From Frigidibacter oleivorans (lineage in GTDB: Bacteria > Pseudomonadota > Alphaproteobacteria > Rhodobacterales > Rhodobacteraceae), in NCBI RefSeq assembly GCF_003993775.1, contig NZ_RJRZ01000008.1, positions 96,334-160,333 of the forward strand: 64,000 bases of DNA. The letters run 5' to 3'. The notes beneath the pieces are model-generated. The model did not search any database and was not told where the DNA came from. It saw only the letters and a list, made by a program, of their open reading frames with translations. Positions 29,516 to 37,440 of this stretch are shown piece by piece. Every line of letters starts with the position of its first letter. Position 1 is the first letter of the stretch. The position numbers and the translations under genes were made by a program.

Positions 29516-29927
29516 CTGGCATCCTTGCGGTCAGGACGGCGCGTCAGGCGGGCGGCGCCGTGCGAGGCTGGGGTCGGACCCCGCGTCGCGGGGCCGTCGC
29601 GGCCGGCACAGGGCCCGGGGGCAGCGCCGGACTGTCGCGTCCGGCTCTACACCGATAGCGCTAACAGCGCAAGCAGCGGCGGCGCAGGCGGGGGCGGTTC
29701 GGGATCCTGTTCGGGCGGTCGGGCCGAGTATCGCGCAGCCGGAACGGCAAGCCAATCCCTCTTTGTGCCGGGGCGGGGCCCGCTCGCGCCGCTGCGGGAT
29801 TGCCATCATCGCCCGAAACATTCCGCCGCGCCGCTGCAGGTCTTCCCCAATTCGGCCGCAGACCGCCGCCATAGTTCCGCATGGCGGCCGGCCCGCCCAA
29901 GAAGCACCCATGACGAGGACGATCAGG
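29516..29927. other. intergenic region between edd and the lipoprotein gene
   Basis: A 412-base divergent region with no convincing gene. It carries the edd promoter and operator (29644-29672) and the edd leader of about 125 bases. The half nearest the lipoprotein gene shows nothing I recognise. Confidence 0.6.
29644..29672 (-). promoter_or_regulatory. edd promoter with operator in its spacer
   Basis: On the minus strand TTGCGC (29667-29672) and TAGAGC (29644-29649) are 17 bases apart. The operator GATAGCGCTAAC (plus strand 29654-29665) fills the spacer and differs from the zwf operator at one base. A repressor bound there would block polymerase directly. This pairs edd-eda with zwf-pgl-pgi in one regulon. 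Confidence 0.65.
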
Positions 29928-30587
29928 ATGAGACTTTCCCCGTTCGCCGCGCTGGTCGTGGCGCTCGCGATATCGGCCTGCGGCGGATCCGACATCTCGT
30001 CGCGCGCCGCGCAAACGCCGGCCATGCAGACGCCGGCCATGCAGACGACGGCCATGCAGGCCCCCCCGGCGCTGGCCGCCGCGGCGCCGCGCTATGACGT
30101 GCGGCAGATTTCCGTGACCGTGCCGCCGACGCTGAAGGTGTCGGAGGCGAACCGGCTCTATCCGCTGGCCGATATCGTCTGGCGGGGCGAGCCGCAGGGC
30201 GACCGCCATGCGCAGGTGCGCGCGATCCTGGCCGAGGGGCTGGACCGAGCCACCGCCGGGATGGACGCCGGCGTGCCGGTGACGGTGGAGGCGGAGCTGC
30301 GCCGCTTCCATTCGCTGACCGAGAAGGCCCGCTACACCACCGGCGGGGTGCATACGGTGCATTTCGTGCTGACCGTGCGCGATGCCGGGACCGGGGCCGC
30401 CATCGACGGGCCCCGGCTCGTTTCTGCCGATCTGGAGACCTGGGGGGCGCAGGCCGCGCAGCAGGTGGACCGGCAGCGCATCGTCGACCGGATCGGCGCG
30501 GCGGTGCAGGCGGAACTGTCGCAACCCCCGGTTGGGCCGGATCGCCGGCTGGTCGCGCGTGCGGCGCTGCCGGTCGGGTTCAACTGA
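29928..30587 (+). CDS. lipoprotein of unknown function
   Basis: About 219 residues, with a signal peptide ending in the lipobox ISAC. A spacer of three near-identical TPAMQ-like repeats follows, then a folded part starting RYDVRQISVTVPPTLKVSEANRLYPLADIVWRG. The sequence resembles uncharacterised Rhodobacterales lipoproteins (DUF6778 type, from memory). GAGGA lies 8 bases before the ATG at 29928; an ATG at 29910 with a weaker site is the alternative. No operon partner is evident. Confidence 0.7.
   Translation: MRLSPFAALVVALAISACGGSDISSRAAQTPAMQTPAMQTTAMQAPPALAAAAPRYDVRQISVTVPPTLKVSEANRLYPLADIVWRGEPQGDRHAQVRAILAEGLDRATAGMDAGVPVTVEAELRRFHSLTEKARYTTGGVHTVHFVLTVRDAGTGAAIDGPRLVSADLETWGAQAAQQVDRQRIVDRIGAAVQAELSQPPVGPDRRLVARAALPVGFN
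30015..30059 (+). repeat. three 15-bp tandem repeats inside the lipoprotein gene
   Basis: Three units of ACGCCGGCCATGCAG (the third has one change) encode TPAMQ-TPAMQ-TTAMQ directly after the lipobox. In-frame copy-number change would alter only the length of the tether. Confidence 0.85.
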
Positions 30588-30625
30588 GCCCTTTCCGGCA
30601 GGTCCGGGACCGATTAGATGGGGGC

Positions 30626-31876
30626 ATGACCGACCCATCCGATCGTTCCGAACCCGCCGAACCCATCTCCGCCGCTGGTTCTTCCGGCGGCCGCCCGGTC
30701 GTGCGCCTGCGCCCCAAGGCCGAGGCGCGCGCCATCCGCCACGGCTTTCCCTGGGTCTATGCCGACGAACTGGTGCTGGACCGGCGCACGCAGGCGCTGA
30801 CACCCGGCACCCTCGCCACGCTGGAAGATGCCGAGCGTCGGCCGCTGGCCACCGTCACCGTCAATCCGGCCTCGAAGATCGTGGCACGGGTGCTGGACCG
30901 CGACCCGGCCGCCATCATCGACCGGGGCTGGATCGCGGCGCGGATCGGGCGGGCGCTGGAACTGCGCGCACGGCTTTACGACCAGCCCTTCTATCGGCTG
31001 GTCCATGCGGAGGCCGACGGCCTGCCCGGCGTGGTCATCGATCGCTTCGGCGCGGCGGCGGTGATTCAGCCCAATGCCGCATGGGCCGAAACCCTGCTGC
31101 CCGAGATCGCGGCGGCGCTGGCCGAGGCGACGGGCGTCACTGCCATCGTCAAGAACGGCACCGGCCGGTCGCGCGGGCTGGAGGGTCTGGCCGAGGAGAC
31201 GGCGCTGCTGGCAGGGCAGATCGACGGACCGATCCCGGTGCCGATGAACGGGGCCACTTACATGGCGGATCTGCTCGGCGGGCAGAAGACCGGGCTTTTC
31301 TACGACCAGCGCCCGAACCATGCCTTCGCCGCGCGGCTGGCACGAGGGGCGCGGGTGCTCGACGTCTTCTCGCATGTGGGCGGCTTTGCGCTGGCGGCGC
31401 TGGCGGGGGGCGCGGCCCATGCGCTGGCCGTCGATGCCTCGGCCCCGGCGCTGGACCTTGCCCGGCAGGGCGCGGCGGCGGGCGGAATGGCCGAGCGGTT
31501 CGAGACACGGCAGGGCGACGCCTTCGACACGCTGGACGCGCTGGCGGCGGAAGGCGCGCGCTTCGACCTGGCGATCTGCGACCCGCCCGCCTTCGCCCCC
31601 GCCAAGCCGGCGCTGGAGGCGGGGCTGCGTGCCTATGAGCGGGTGGCGCTGAAGGCGGCGGGGCTGGTGGCCCCGGGGGGCTATCTGATCCTCTGTTCCT
31701 GTTCCCATGCCGCCGATCTGGCCAGTTTCCGCAATGCCAGCGCCCGCGGCATCGGCCGGGCCGGCCGGCGCGGGCAGCTGATCCACACCGGCTTTGCCGG
31801 GCCGGATCATCCGATGCTGCCGCAACTGGCCGAAAGCGCCTATCTGAAGGCGCTGGCCTTCCGGCTGGACGGCTAG
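30626..31876 (+). CDS. class I SAM-dependent rRNA methyltransferase (RlmI-like)
   Basis: A 416-residue methyltransferase of the RlmI/YccW group, which makes m5C at 23S rRNA position 1962 in E. coli. An N-terminal PUA-like domain (VVRLRPKAEARAIRHGFPWVYADEL) precedes an EEHEE region (FYRLVHAEADGLPGVVIDRFG). The Rossmann methyltransferase domain has GLFYDQRPNH, motif I VLDVFSHVGGFALAAL, motif IV DPPAFAP and the SCSCSHAA segment with the likely catalytic Cys. The rRNA position is inferred from the family. The PIN-domain gene starts 4 bases after its stop. Confidence 0.88.
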   Translation: MTDPSDRSEPAEPISAAGSSGGRPVVRLRPKAEARAIRHGFPWVYADELVLDRRTQALTPGTLATLEDAERRPLATVTVNPASKIVARVLDRDPAAIIDRGWIAARIGRALELRARLYDQPFYRLVHAEADGLPGVVIDRFGAAAVIQPNAAWAETLLPEIAAALAEATGVTAIVKNGTGRSRGLEGLAEETALLAGQIDGPIPVPMNGATYMADLLGGQKTGLFYDQRPNHAFAARLARGARVLDVFSHVGGFALAALAGGAAHALAVDASAPALDLARQGAAAGGMAERFETRQGDAFDTLDALAAEGARFDLAICDPPAFAPAKPALEAGLRAYERVALKAAGLVAPGGYLILCSCSHAADLASFRNASARGIGRAGRRGQLIHTGFAGPDHPMLPQLAESAYLKALAFRLDG

Positions 31877-31880
31877 CGCG

Positions 31881-32423
31881 ATGCGGGCGCTGCTGGACGC
31901 CTGCGTCCTGTACCCCACGGTGCTGCGCGAACTGCTGTTCGGCGTGGCACGGGCGGGGCTGGTGACACCGCTCTGGTCCGACCGCATCGCCGAGGAATGG
32001 GCCCGCGCCGCCGCCCGGCTCGGCCCCGGGCAGGAGGTGCTGGCGCGGGGCGAGATCGTCGCCGCCGATCTGGCCTTTCCGCAGGCGCGCGTCCCGCTGC
32101 CCCCGGGCGCGGAGGAGCCGCTGGACCTGCCCGACCGCAACGACCGGCATGTGCTGGCCGCGGCCATCGCCGGGCGGGCGGATTGCCTGGTGACGCTGAA
32201 CCTGCGCGACTTTCCCCGCCGGGCCATGGCCCCCGCCGCCATCGACGCGATCCATCCCGACGAGTTCCTGCTGCTGCTGCGCGCCGACGACCGCCAGACG
32301 GTCGATGCCGTGGCCGAGGCGGTGCGGGCCGAGGCGGAACGGCTGTCGGGCCAGCCGCAGCCGATGCGGGCGCTGATGAAGCGCGCCAAGCTGCCGCGCT
32401 TCGGAAAGGCGCTGACGGCCTGA
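31881..32423 (+). CDS. PIN-domain protein, possible ribonuclease without visible antitoxin
   Basis: A 180-residue PIN-domain protein. The acidic residues expected of a PIN nuclease are visible: Asp6 in LLDACVLYP, an early Glu in LRELLF, and Asp residues in LPDRNDRHVLAAA and LNLRDFP. A C-terminal helical part follows. VapC toxins sit next to small antitoxins, but the gene 4 bases upstream is the rRNA methyltransferase and nothing small precedes it. A role in RNA processing is as likely as toxicity. The start at 31881 is set by the family N-terminus. Confidence 0.8.
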   Translation: MRALLDACVLYPTVLRELLFGVARAGLVTPLWSDRIAEEWARAAARLGPGQEVLARGEIVAADLAFPQARVPLPPGAEEPLDLPDRNDRHVLAAAIAGRADCLVTLNLRDFPRRAMAPAAIDAIHPDEFLLLLRADDRQTVDAVAEAVRAEAERLSGQPQPMRALMKRAKLPRFGKALTA

Positions 32424-32466
32424 GGGGGTCGTTGCGGCGCGCCCGCGCCCGTGCCACGCTCGGCCC

Positions 32467-32985
32467 ATGTCGCAGGAAAGCCACCAAACGCCGGTCGCGA
32501 TCGTCGAGGGCATCGGCCCCGGCGTCATCGGCCGCGTGACCGAGATGCACGGGCGCCACTATGCCGCCGCCGCCGGCTTCGACCACGGGTTCGAGGCGCT
32601 GGTGGCGCGCGAACTGGCGGGGTTCTGCGCCGATCCGCCACCGCGCAGCGCGATCTGGACGGCGCGGTCCGGGGGCGCGATCCTCGGGTCGGTGGCCATC
32701 GACGGCCACCGCTGGCCCGGCCCCGCGCATCTGCGCTGGTTCATCGTCGATCCGGCGCTGCGCGGGCAGGGGGCGGGGCGGCGGCTGCTGCGGGCGGCGG
32801 TGGATTTCTGCGACGCGGCGGGGTTTTCCGGCATCGAGCTGTGGACCTTCGCCGGGCTGGACGCGGCGCGGCACCTGTACGAGGCCGAAGGCTTCGCCTG
32901 TGTCGAGAAACGCCCGGGCGACCGCTGGGGCCGCGAGGTGATGGAGCAGCGCTTCCTGCGGCCCGCCCCCCAGCCTGCCCCTTAG
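32467..32985 (+). CDS. GNAT family N-acetyltransferase
   Basis: A 172-residue acetyltransferase with the acetyl-CoA motif [26 protein letters not shown] (motif A) and the later [12 protein letters not shown] (motif B). Substrate unknown. Such single-domain proteins often sit behind a MarR domain; here the N-terminus is too short for one. The stop overlaps the convergent NUDIX gene by 4 bases. Confidence 0.85.
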   Translation: MSQESHQTPVAIVEGIGPGVIGRVTEMHGRHYAAAAGFDHGFEALVARELAGFCADPPPRSAIWTARSGGAILGSVAIDGHRWPGPAHLRWFIVDPALRGQGAGRRLLRAAVDFCDAAGFSGIELWTFAGLDAARHLYEAEGFACVEKRPGDRWGREVMEQRFLRPAPQPAP

Positions 32986-33401
32986 CGGCCCGCCGCCTTC
33001 CGCGCCAGCCGGGCCACGTCGCGGCTGAACCGGGGATCGTCGTCCGACAGCGCGGCGATCCGGTGCCAGCCGGCCTCCAGCGCATCGTCGGCGGCGACCG
33101 GCGCGCCGTCGGGGGCGTCGCAGACCAGCGCGATCAGGATGTAGTGATACCCGTCGCCGATGGCATCCAGCGCGTCGATCACCGGGCCGGGGCGGGCGGT
33201 CAGGCCCGTCTCCTCGGCCAGTTCGCGGCAGGCGGCACCGGCGAGCGTCTCGCCCGGCTCGATCCGGCCGCCGGGAAAGCCCCAGAGGCCCGCATCCGGC
33301 GGATTGGCCCGGCGCACCAGCAGCACCTCGGGCCCGCGCAGCACCACCGCCAGCACCGCCGGCACCGGGCGCGGCACCGTTCCGGCGGCAGGCCCGGTCA
33401 C
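32982..33401 (-). CDS. NUDIX hydrolase
   Basis: A 139-residue NUDIX protein with an intact box, [23 protein letters not shown], preceded by LWGFPGG. It is similar to MutT/ADP-ribose pyrophosphatase-type proteins of unknown substrate. The ATG at 33401 overlaps the stop of the membrane protein gene upstream as ATGA, so translation is coupled. Confidence 0.87.
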   Translation of the reverse strand: MTGPAAGTVPRPVPAVLAVVLRGPEVLLVRRANPPDAGLWGFPGGRIEPGETLAGAACRELAEETGLTARPGPVIDALDAIGDGYHYILIALVCDAPDGAPVAADDALEAGWHRIAALSDDDPRFSRDVARLARKAAGR

Positions 33402-33931
33402 GGCTGGACCATGACCGGAGATTTCGGCTTCTTCAGCCCCTTCGACTGCATCGCGATCCAGTCCATCAGCGCCAGCAGCACGCCCGAGATCACGAAGACC
33501 AGATGGATGATCACCATCCAGCGGATCTTGTCGGGGGTGTACTTGTCCACGTCCATGAACACCTTCAGCAGGTGGATGCCCGAGATGGCGACGATCGAGG
33601 CCACCAGCTTCAGCTTCAGCGAGGAGAAATCCACCTCGCCATGCCAGTCGGGCCGGTCCTCATGCGCGGTCAGGTCCATGCGGCTGACGAAATTCTCGTA
33701 GCCCGAGAAGATCACGATCACCAGCAGGTTGGCGGCGAGGCTGAGGTCGATCAGCGCCAGCACCCCCAGCACCGCATCGTCCACCGTCAGCCCGGGCAGC
33801 ATCCCGGCGAAGCGCAGCAGCTCCATCAGGAAGCTGTAGACGAGGATCACCAGCGCCGCCGCCAGCCCCAGATACATGGGCGCCATCAGCCAGCGGCTGG
33901 CGAAGAGCGTGCGTTCGATCATCCGTTCCAT
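33398..33931 (-). CDS. UPF0114 / TIGR00645 family membrane protein
   Basis: A 177-residue inner-membrane protein of the YqhA type. It starts [20 protein letters not shown], with membrane segments at about 15-38, 50-75, 105-125 and 135-160, and the conserved loop [11 protein letters not shown]. The function is unknown in all bacteria. It lies between ridA-like and NUDIX genes on the same strand with tight spacing. Confidence 0.88.
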   Translation of the reverse strand: MERMIERTLFASRWLMAPMYLGLAAALVILVYSFLMELLRFAGMLPGLTVDDAVLGVLALIDLSLAANLLVIVIFSGYENFVSRMDLTAHEDRPDWHGEVDFSSLKLKLVASIVAISGIHLLKVFMDVDKYTPDKIRWMVIIHLVFVISGVLLALMDWIAMQSKGLKKPKSPVMVQP

Positions 33932-33954
33932 GGCGATCCCCCGGGGCGCGACGC

Positions 33955-34305
33955 TCAGCCCTGGGCCGCGGTGACGATGATCTCCACCCGGTAGTCGGGG
34001 GTGGCGAGCTTCGCCTCGCCGGTGGCGCGGGCGGGGGTATGGCCCTGCGGCACCCAGGCATCCCAGACCGCGTTCATCTCGGCGAAATCGGCCATGTCGG
34101 CCAGCCAGATCTGCGCCGACAGGATCCGCGTCTTGTCCGACCCGGCCAGCGCCAGCAGCCGGTCGACCTCGGCCAGCACGGCGCGGGTCTGTTCGGTGAC
34201 GCTGGCGCCGGGGGCGCCGACCTGTCCCGCCAGCCAGACAAGGCCGTTGCAGGTGACGGCCTGGCTCATCCGCGGGCCGGATTCGAGGCGGGTGATGGTG
34301 GTCAT
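33955..34305 (-). CDS. RidA family protein
   Basis: A 116-residue member of the YjgF/YER057c/UK114 (RidA) family. Canonical RidA deaminates reactive enamine intermediates from amino-acid metabolism. The pattern SQAVTCNGLVWLAGQVG and the C-terminal PDYRVEIIVTAAQ are seen. The canonical catalytic Arg appears to be absent from its usual context (KLATPDYRVEI), so this is probably one of the Rid subfamilies with unknown activity. Confidence 0.82.
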   Translation of the reverse strand: MTTITRLESGPRMSQAVTCNGLVWLAGQVGAPGASVTEQTRAVLAEVDRLLALAGSDKTRILSAQIWLADMADFAEMNAVWDAWVPQGHTPARATGEAKLATPDYRVEIIVTAAQG

Positions 34306-34511
34306 GCGGGGTCCCTCGCTTGCTTCGCGACGGTTCTAGCGAAGCCCCGCCCACCCCGCCAGAGGCGATCTGGGGCCGGGGCGACCCGAGGGCGGTGCGC
34401 GCGCGACTTGGCACGGGCGCTGCGGGGATGCGGCGGGGGGCCGGGAACTTCCCCTCCCGGCCGCTGTTCCCGCTGTGGACCGGCCGACCGGAACTGCCGA
34501 AGGAGGAGACC

Positions 34512-34724
34512 ATGCCCGAACCGAAGAAGGAGGCCCGCTTCGGCTTGCCCCTCGCCACGATCGCGGCGCTGATCCTGGCGGGCATCGTGCTCTATGGCTG
34601 CCTCTGGCGCGGCGAGGGTACGCCGCTGCCCGACCCCGAGGCCGAAGCCATCGCCCCGCCCGACACCCAGCCCGGCGCCCCCGGCGAACCGACGGAGCCC
34701 GCCGCGCAGGACGAGTCGCCCTGA
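34512..34724 (+). CDS. small single-pass membrane protein
   Basis: A 70-residue protein of unknown function: a charged N-terminus (MPEPKKEARFG), one membrane segment (about 12-30), then a Pro/Glu/Ala-rich tail. A strong AGGAGGAG site lies just before the ATG at 34512, which makes the call credible in spite of its size. Composition is that of the host; the AT-richer islet begins shortly after its stop. Confidence 0.65.
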   Translation: MPEPKKEARFGLPLATIAALILAGIVLYGCLWRGEGTPLPDPEAEAIAPPDTQPGAPGEPTEPAAQDESP

Positions 34725-34744
34725 GGGGCGGTCGGGTGCGGGGA

Positions 34745-34760
34745 TGGAGACGGTGAAGGC
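34745..34760 (+). other. imperfect copy of the tRNA-Gly 3' end (possible att-site remnant)
   Basis: TGGAGACGGTGAAGGC matches 13 of 16 bases of TGGAGCGGGTGAAGGG at 35954-35969, the 3' end of tRNA-Gly, in the same orientation. It lies where base composition drops. It could be the far attachment site of an integrated element, or chance. Confidence 0.4.
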
Positions 34761-35953
34761 GGACGATTCGAGAAGGTAGACGCGTGCGTGTCGGACTAAG
34801 CGAGTGGCCTGTTCAATATCAGGGTAAGGCCGAATTAGAAGGTATGAGGTATCCCTCGTACCGCCGGCAACCCGTTGCTCGAATCCAGTCTCAAAATCAC
34901 GGTAGCCTAAAAACAGGTAGCGGCATCAACTCGCCATTTTGCCGATGTCTTAGTCGCGGAGATGGCACAAGCTTGGCGTGATTTGCTCTTTCGAGAACTA
35001 ATTCGGGCGCTCCGAGGCCGAAAGCGATATGCTCTGAAGAACCAGAGAAGCTAAAGCCACTCATGGCGCCGTAGTTGCCGTACCTAAATTCCTCACGGTT
35101 CATTCTAAGCAGGCGTCCCGCAAGTTCGAACTGGCCCCAGATTACAACGTCATCGCCGCGGAAGTCTATCGAGAGGAAGTTTTCACCATGCCTCTTTCTG
35201 AAACACACATAGTTTGATCTGAACTCTATGTCCCAAAACGAGTCTATCTCGGCGCTGAAGTCGTTCGATTTTACTTCAATCTCGGCCAAGTAGTTGCTGT
35301 TTGGGATGAAGCAATTGATCTTGATCTCTCCATCGACGACACTGTGACCGATCACAGGGTGATCGAAGACAGAGATGGCCGTTTTTATCCCTTGGAACCG
35401 CACCGCGCCAACAACGAGGGATTGGTTCGTGCGGTTGGTTACCAATAGTCCCTTTAGCCGCTTGTTGCGGACGTTTATTGGGTTCCGCTTAACCTGATAT
35501 GCCTGATTCCTGGACATCTTACCGTACTCGCGGTGATGGTTGGGGCAAAGCGCGACCATGTGTTCTATTTCGAAGTGATGTCTTTCTGACCACGGAATGA
35601 TGTGGTGGTATTCCAAGATGGGGTTTCCGCATGCGGCACAGCCAAACCCTGCTTCTGCTCTCAGGGCGCGACGAACTGACGCGGGCGGGCGGCGTGTCAT
35701 GTTTGCTGGGGACATCGCTTGATGTATCTCAAACAGTCTGCCGAATAGAAAATACGCGATTGCTGGACAAAAGGTTGTTCCGCGGTTGGTGTCAAGCGGG
35801 TAAACCGCTGTTTCTAGGCCGACAACCGGGCGTGGTCAAAGGAAGAAATTCTTCGAGGTCTTCTTACCTAAGGAGATGAAGTTGCAAATTCCAACCTGAT
35901 CGATGCTGGGCGCGAAATGCCGCAGTTCCAATTAGATGTCAGGGGAAGCCTAG
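34746..35953. mobile_element. AT-richer islet beside tRNA-Gly
   Basis: About 1.2 kb with clearly lower GC than the rest of the window, abutting the 3' end of tRNA-Gly. It carries one HNH endonuclease gene and flanks without other convincing genes (34761-34896 and 35716-35953). No integrase or recombinase is visible, so if this is a mobile island it is a remnant or travels with help from elsewhere. Confidence 0.5.
34897..35715 (-). CDS. HNH endonuclease family protein
   Basis: A 272-residue protein with an N-terminal HNH nuclease domain. The CxxC at Cys26/Cys29, HHIIPW with His37-His38, and CPNHH (Cys57, His60, His61) form the zinc-stabilised beta-beta-alpha metal finger. The remaining 200 residues are beta-rich and I do not recognise them; they may recognise DNA or a partner. 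Codon use is far less GC-biased than in neighbours, pointing to recent acquisition. It may be a stand-alone defence or mobile-element nuclease. The start at 35715 is the first Met; MTRRPP at 35700 is also possible. Confidence 0.8.
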   Translation of the reverse strand: MSPANMTRRPPASVRRALRAEAGFGCAACGNPILEYHHIIPWSERHHFEIEHMVALCPNHHREYGKMSRNQAYQVKRNPINVRNKRLKGLLVTNRTNQSLVVGAVRFQGIKTAISVFDHPVIGHSVVDGEIKINCFIPNSNYLAEIEVKSNDFSAEIDSFWDIEFRSNYVCFRKRHGENFLSIDFRGDDVVIWGQFELAGRLLRMNREEFRYGNYGAMSGFSFSGSSEHIAFGLGAPELVLERANHAKLVPSPRLRHRQNGELMPLPVFRLP

Positions 35954-36027
35954 TGGAGCGGGTGAAGGGAATCGAACCCTCGTCGTAAGCTTGGGAAGCT
36001 TCTGCTCTACCATTGAGCTACACCCGC
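35954..36027 (-). tRNA. tRNA-Gly(CCC)
   Basis: A 74-base cloverleaf on the minus strand: acceptor GCGGGTG with CACCCGC-type pairing, T loop TTCGATT, anticodon loop TTCCCAA with anticodon CCC. CCA is encoded at the 3' end. The AT-richer islet abuts that end. Confidence 0.93.
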
Positions 36028-36095
36028 AGTGCCGTGGTATCTATCATCACTGCCGGCGGCGGTTCAAGGGGCTGTTCTCGGCGCCGGACCGGGCC

Positions 36096-37346
36096 TCAGG
36101 AACCGGCGCCGGCCAGCCGGGCGCGGTATTTGGCGACGGTGCGGCGCGCGACGGGCAGGCCTTCGCGGGCCAGCGTCTCGGCCAGTTCGCGGTCGCTGGG
36201 GCGGGTCGCGCCGGCCCCGCGCAGCAGCTCGGCCAGCCGGGTCAGCATCGCCGCCCGCGATCCGCCGGCGTCGCCCACCGGGGCCGAGACCAGCGACCTC
36301 AGCGGTATCGTGCCGCGCGGGGTGCGGGCGGTGACGGCGGTCAGGCAGCGGTTGACGGTGGATAGCGCAAAGCCCGTGGCCCCGGCCAGATCGCGCGCGG
36401 TGATACCGGCGAGCGCCGCGCCCTCCAGCCATCCCGACTGGTGCCGCGCCAGACGCTGGCCGACCGCCAGCGCGATCCGGTCGCGCCCCTCGACCGCCTG
36501 GACCAGCGCCGCGGCCGCGGCCGTGCCCGGCAGGCCCGGCACGACCCGCAGCGACAGCCGGTGCGGGTTGACCACCGCCGACCAGCCTTCGGCCCCGCGG
36601 CGCAGCAGCAGGTCGGCGGGCGGCACGGGCGGGGGCGGCGCGGCGAAGGCCAGCCCCGGCTTCGGGTCGCAGGCCCGGATCTGCCCGAGCGCCCGCGCCA
36701 GATCGGGTTCCGCCAGCCCCGTCGCCCGCGCCACCGCGCCCGGACCCCCCTCGGCCAGCAGCGGCAGATGCGACAGCAGCGCCTCTGCCGCCGGGGTCAT
36801 CGTGCCCTCGGCCTGCAGCTGCAGATGCAGGCATTCCGCCAGCGACCGCGCGAACAGGCCCGGCGGATCGAGCCCGCGCTGCAGCCGCGCCAGAACCTGT
36901 TCCACCCGGGCCGGATCGGCACCGCAGCGGCGGGCGACCTGCGCCACCGGTTCCCCCAGCCAGCCGGTGGGTTCCAGCGCCTCGGCCAGCGCGATGGCGA
37001 TGGCATGGTCGGGGGGCGGCAGGTCCGCCCGCGCGATCTGCCGCAGGACATGGGCGATCAGGCTGTCCGGCGGCGCGGTGACGCCGCCGGGGTCGAAGGC
37101 GGGGGGCAGCCAGTTCGCACTCCGGTCCGCCCCGGGGCCTGCTCCCGTCCCGGGCGCGGCCGGCGGCGCCTCCAGCAGCAGCGCCGGGTTCGCCGCCGCC
37201 TCGACCCGCAGCCGCAGCACAAGATCGCGGGCGGGCAGGGCGAGCAGCGCGACGGTGCGGGCCAGCCCTGCCGTCATCCGGGCCGAGGGGCGCTGTGACG
37301 GGCGCAGTGACGGGTGCAGTGACGGGCGCTGTGACGTCGATAGCAA
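36096..37346 (-). CDS. rpoN: RNA polymerase sigma-54 factor (shortened form)
   Basis: Sigma-54 directs polymerase to -24/-12 promoters that need an NtrC-type ATPase. The core-binding and HTH regions are present, and the RpoN box ARRTVAKYRARL near the C-terminus is diagnostic. At 392-416 residues it is short: region I has few Gln and the acidic region II is nearly absent, as in Rhodobacter RpoN paralogues. A TTG start at 37346 has GGGAGG 5 bases upstream and gives an extra N-terminus encoded by 12-bp tandem repeats. The ATG at 37277 lacks a ribosome site. It diverges from the sigma-54 activator gene. Confidence 0.92.
   Translation of the reverse strand: MLSTSQRPSLHPSLRPSQRPSARMTAGLARTVALLALPARDLVLRLRVEAAANPALLLEAPPAAPGTGAGPGADRSANWLPPAFDPGGVTAPPDSLIAHVLRQIARADLPPPDHAIAIALAEALEPTGWLGEPVAQVARRCGADPARVEQVLARLQRGLDPPGLFARSLAECLHLQLQAEGTMTPAAEALLSHLPLLAEGGPGAVARATGLAEPDLARALGQIRACDPKPGLAFAAPPPPVPPADLLLRRGAEGWSAVVNPHRLSLRVVPGLPGTAAAAALVQAVEGRDRIALAVGQRLARHQSGWLEGAALAGITARDLAGATGFALSTVNRCLTAVTARTPRGTIPLRSLVSAPVGDAGGSRAAMLTRLAELLRGAGATRPSDRELAETLAREGLPVARRTVAKYRARLAGAGS
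37288..37335 (-). repeat. four 12-bp tandem repeats at the start of rpoN
   Basis: Four units of GGGCGCTGTGAC (variants with C to T and T to A) read in frame as repeated R/H-P-S-L/Q tetrapeptides, in front of the conserved part of sigma-54. Confidence 0.85.
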
Positions 37347-37363
37347 GGCGGCCTCCCTCAGCC

Positions 37364-37398
37364 GAGGCTTGCCGGGACGGGCGTGAAATGCAAGCCTC
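37364..37398. promoter_or_regulatory. inverted repeat between rpoN and its activator gene
   Basis: Perfect 9-bp arms GAGGCTTGC (37364-37372) and GCAAGCCTC (37390-37398) with a 17-base spacer lie in the 94-base divergent region. It may be an operator for one or both genes; it does not resemble the palindromes at 40845-40878. Confidence 0.45.
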
Positions 37399-37440
37399 CC
37401 GCAGGGAGGACGGCCCGGTGCGGCCGCCGGAGGGCAAGCG

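Noticed and set aside
34784..34981. 65-codon plus-strand frame at the edge of the AT-richer islet
   Set aside because: No family resemblance, no good ribosome site, and it overlaps the end of the HNH gene. It may be part of decayed mobile DNA.
35631..35879. 82-codon plus-strand frame across the start of the HNH gene
   Set aside because: Overlaps the conserved zinc-finger part of the HNH gene on the other strand and has no recognisable features.
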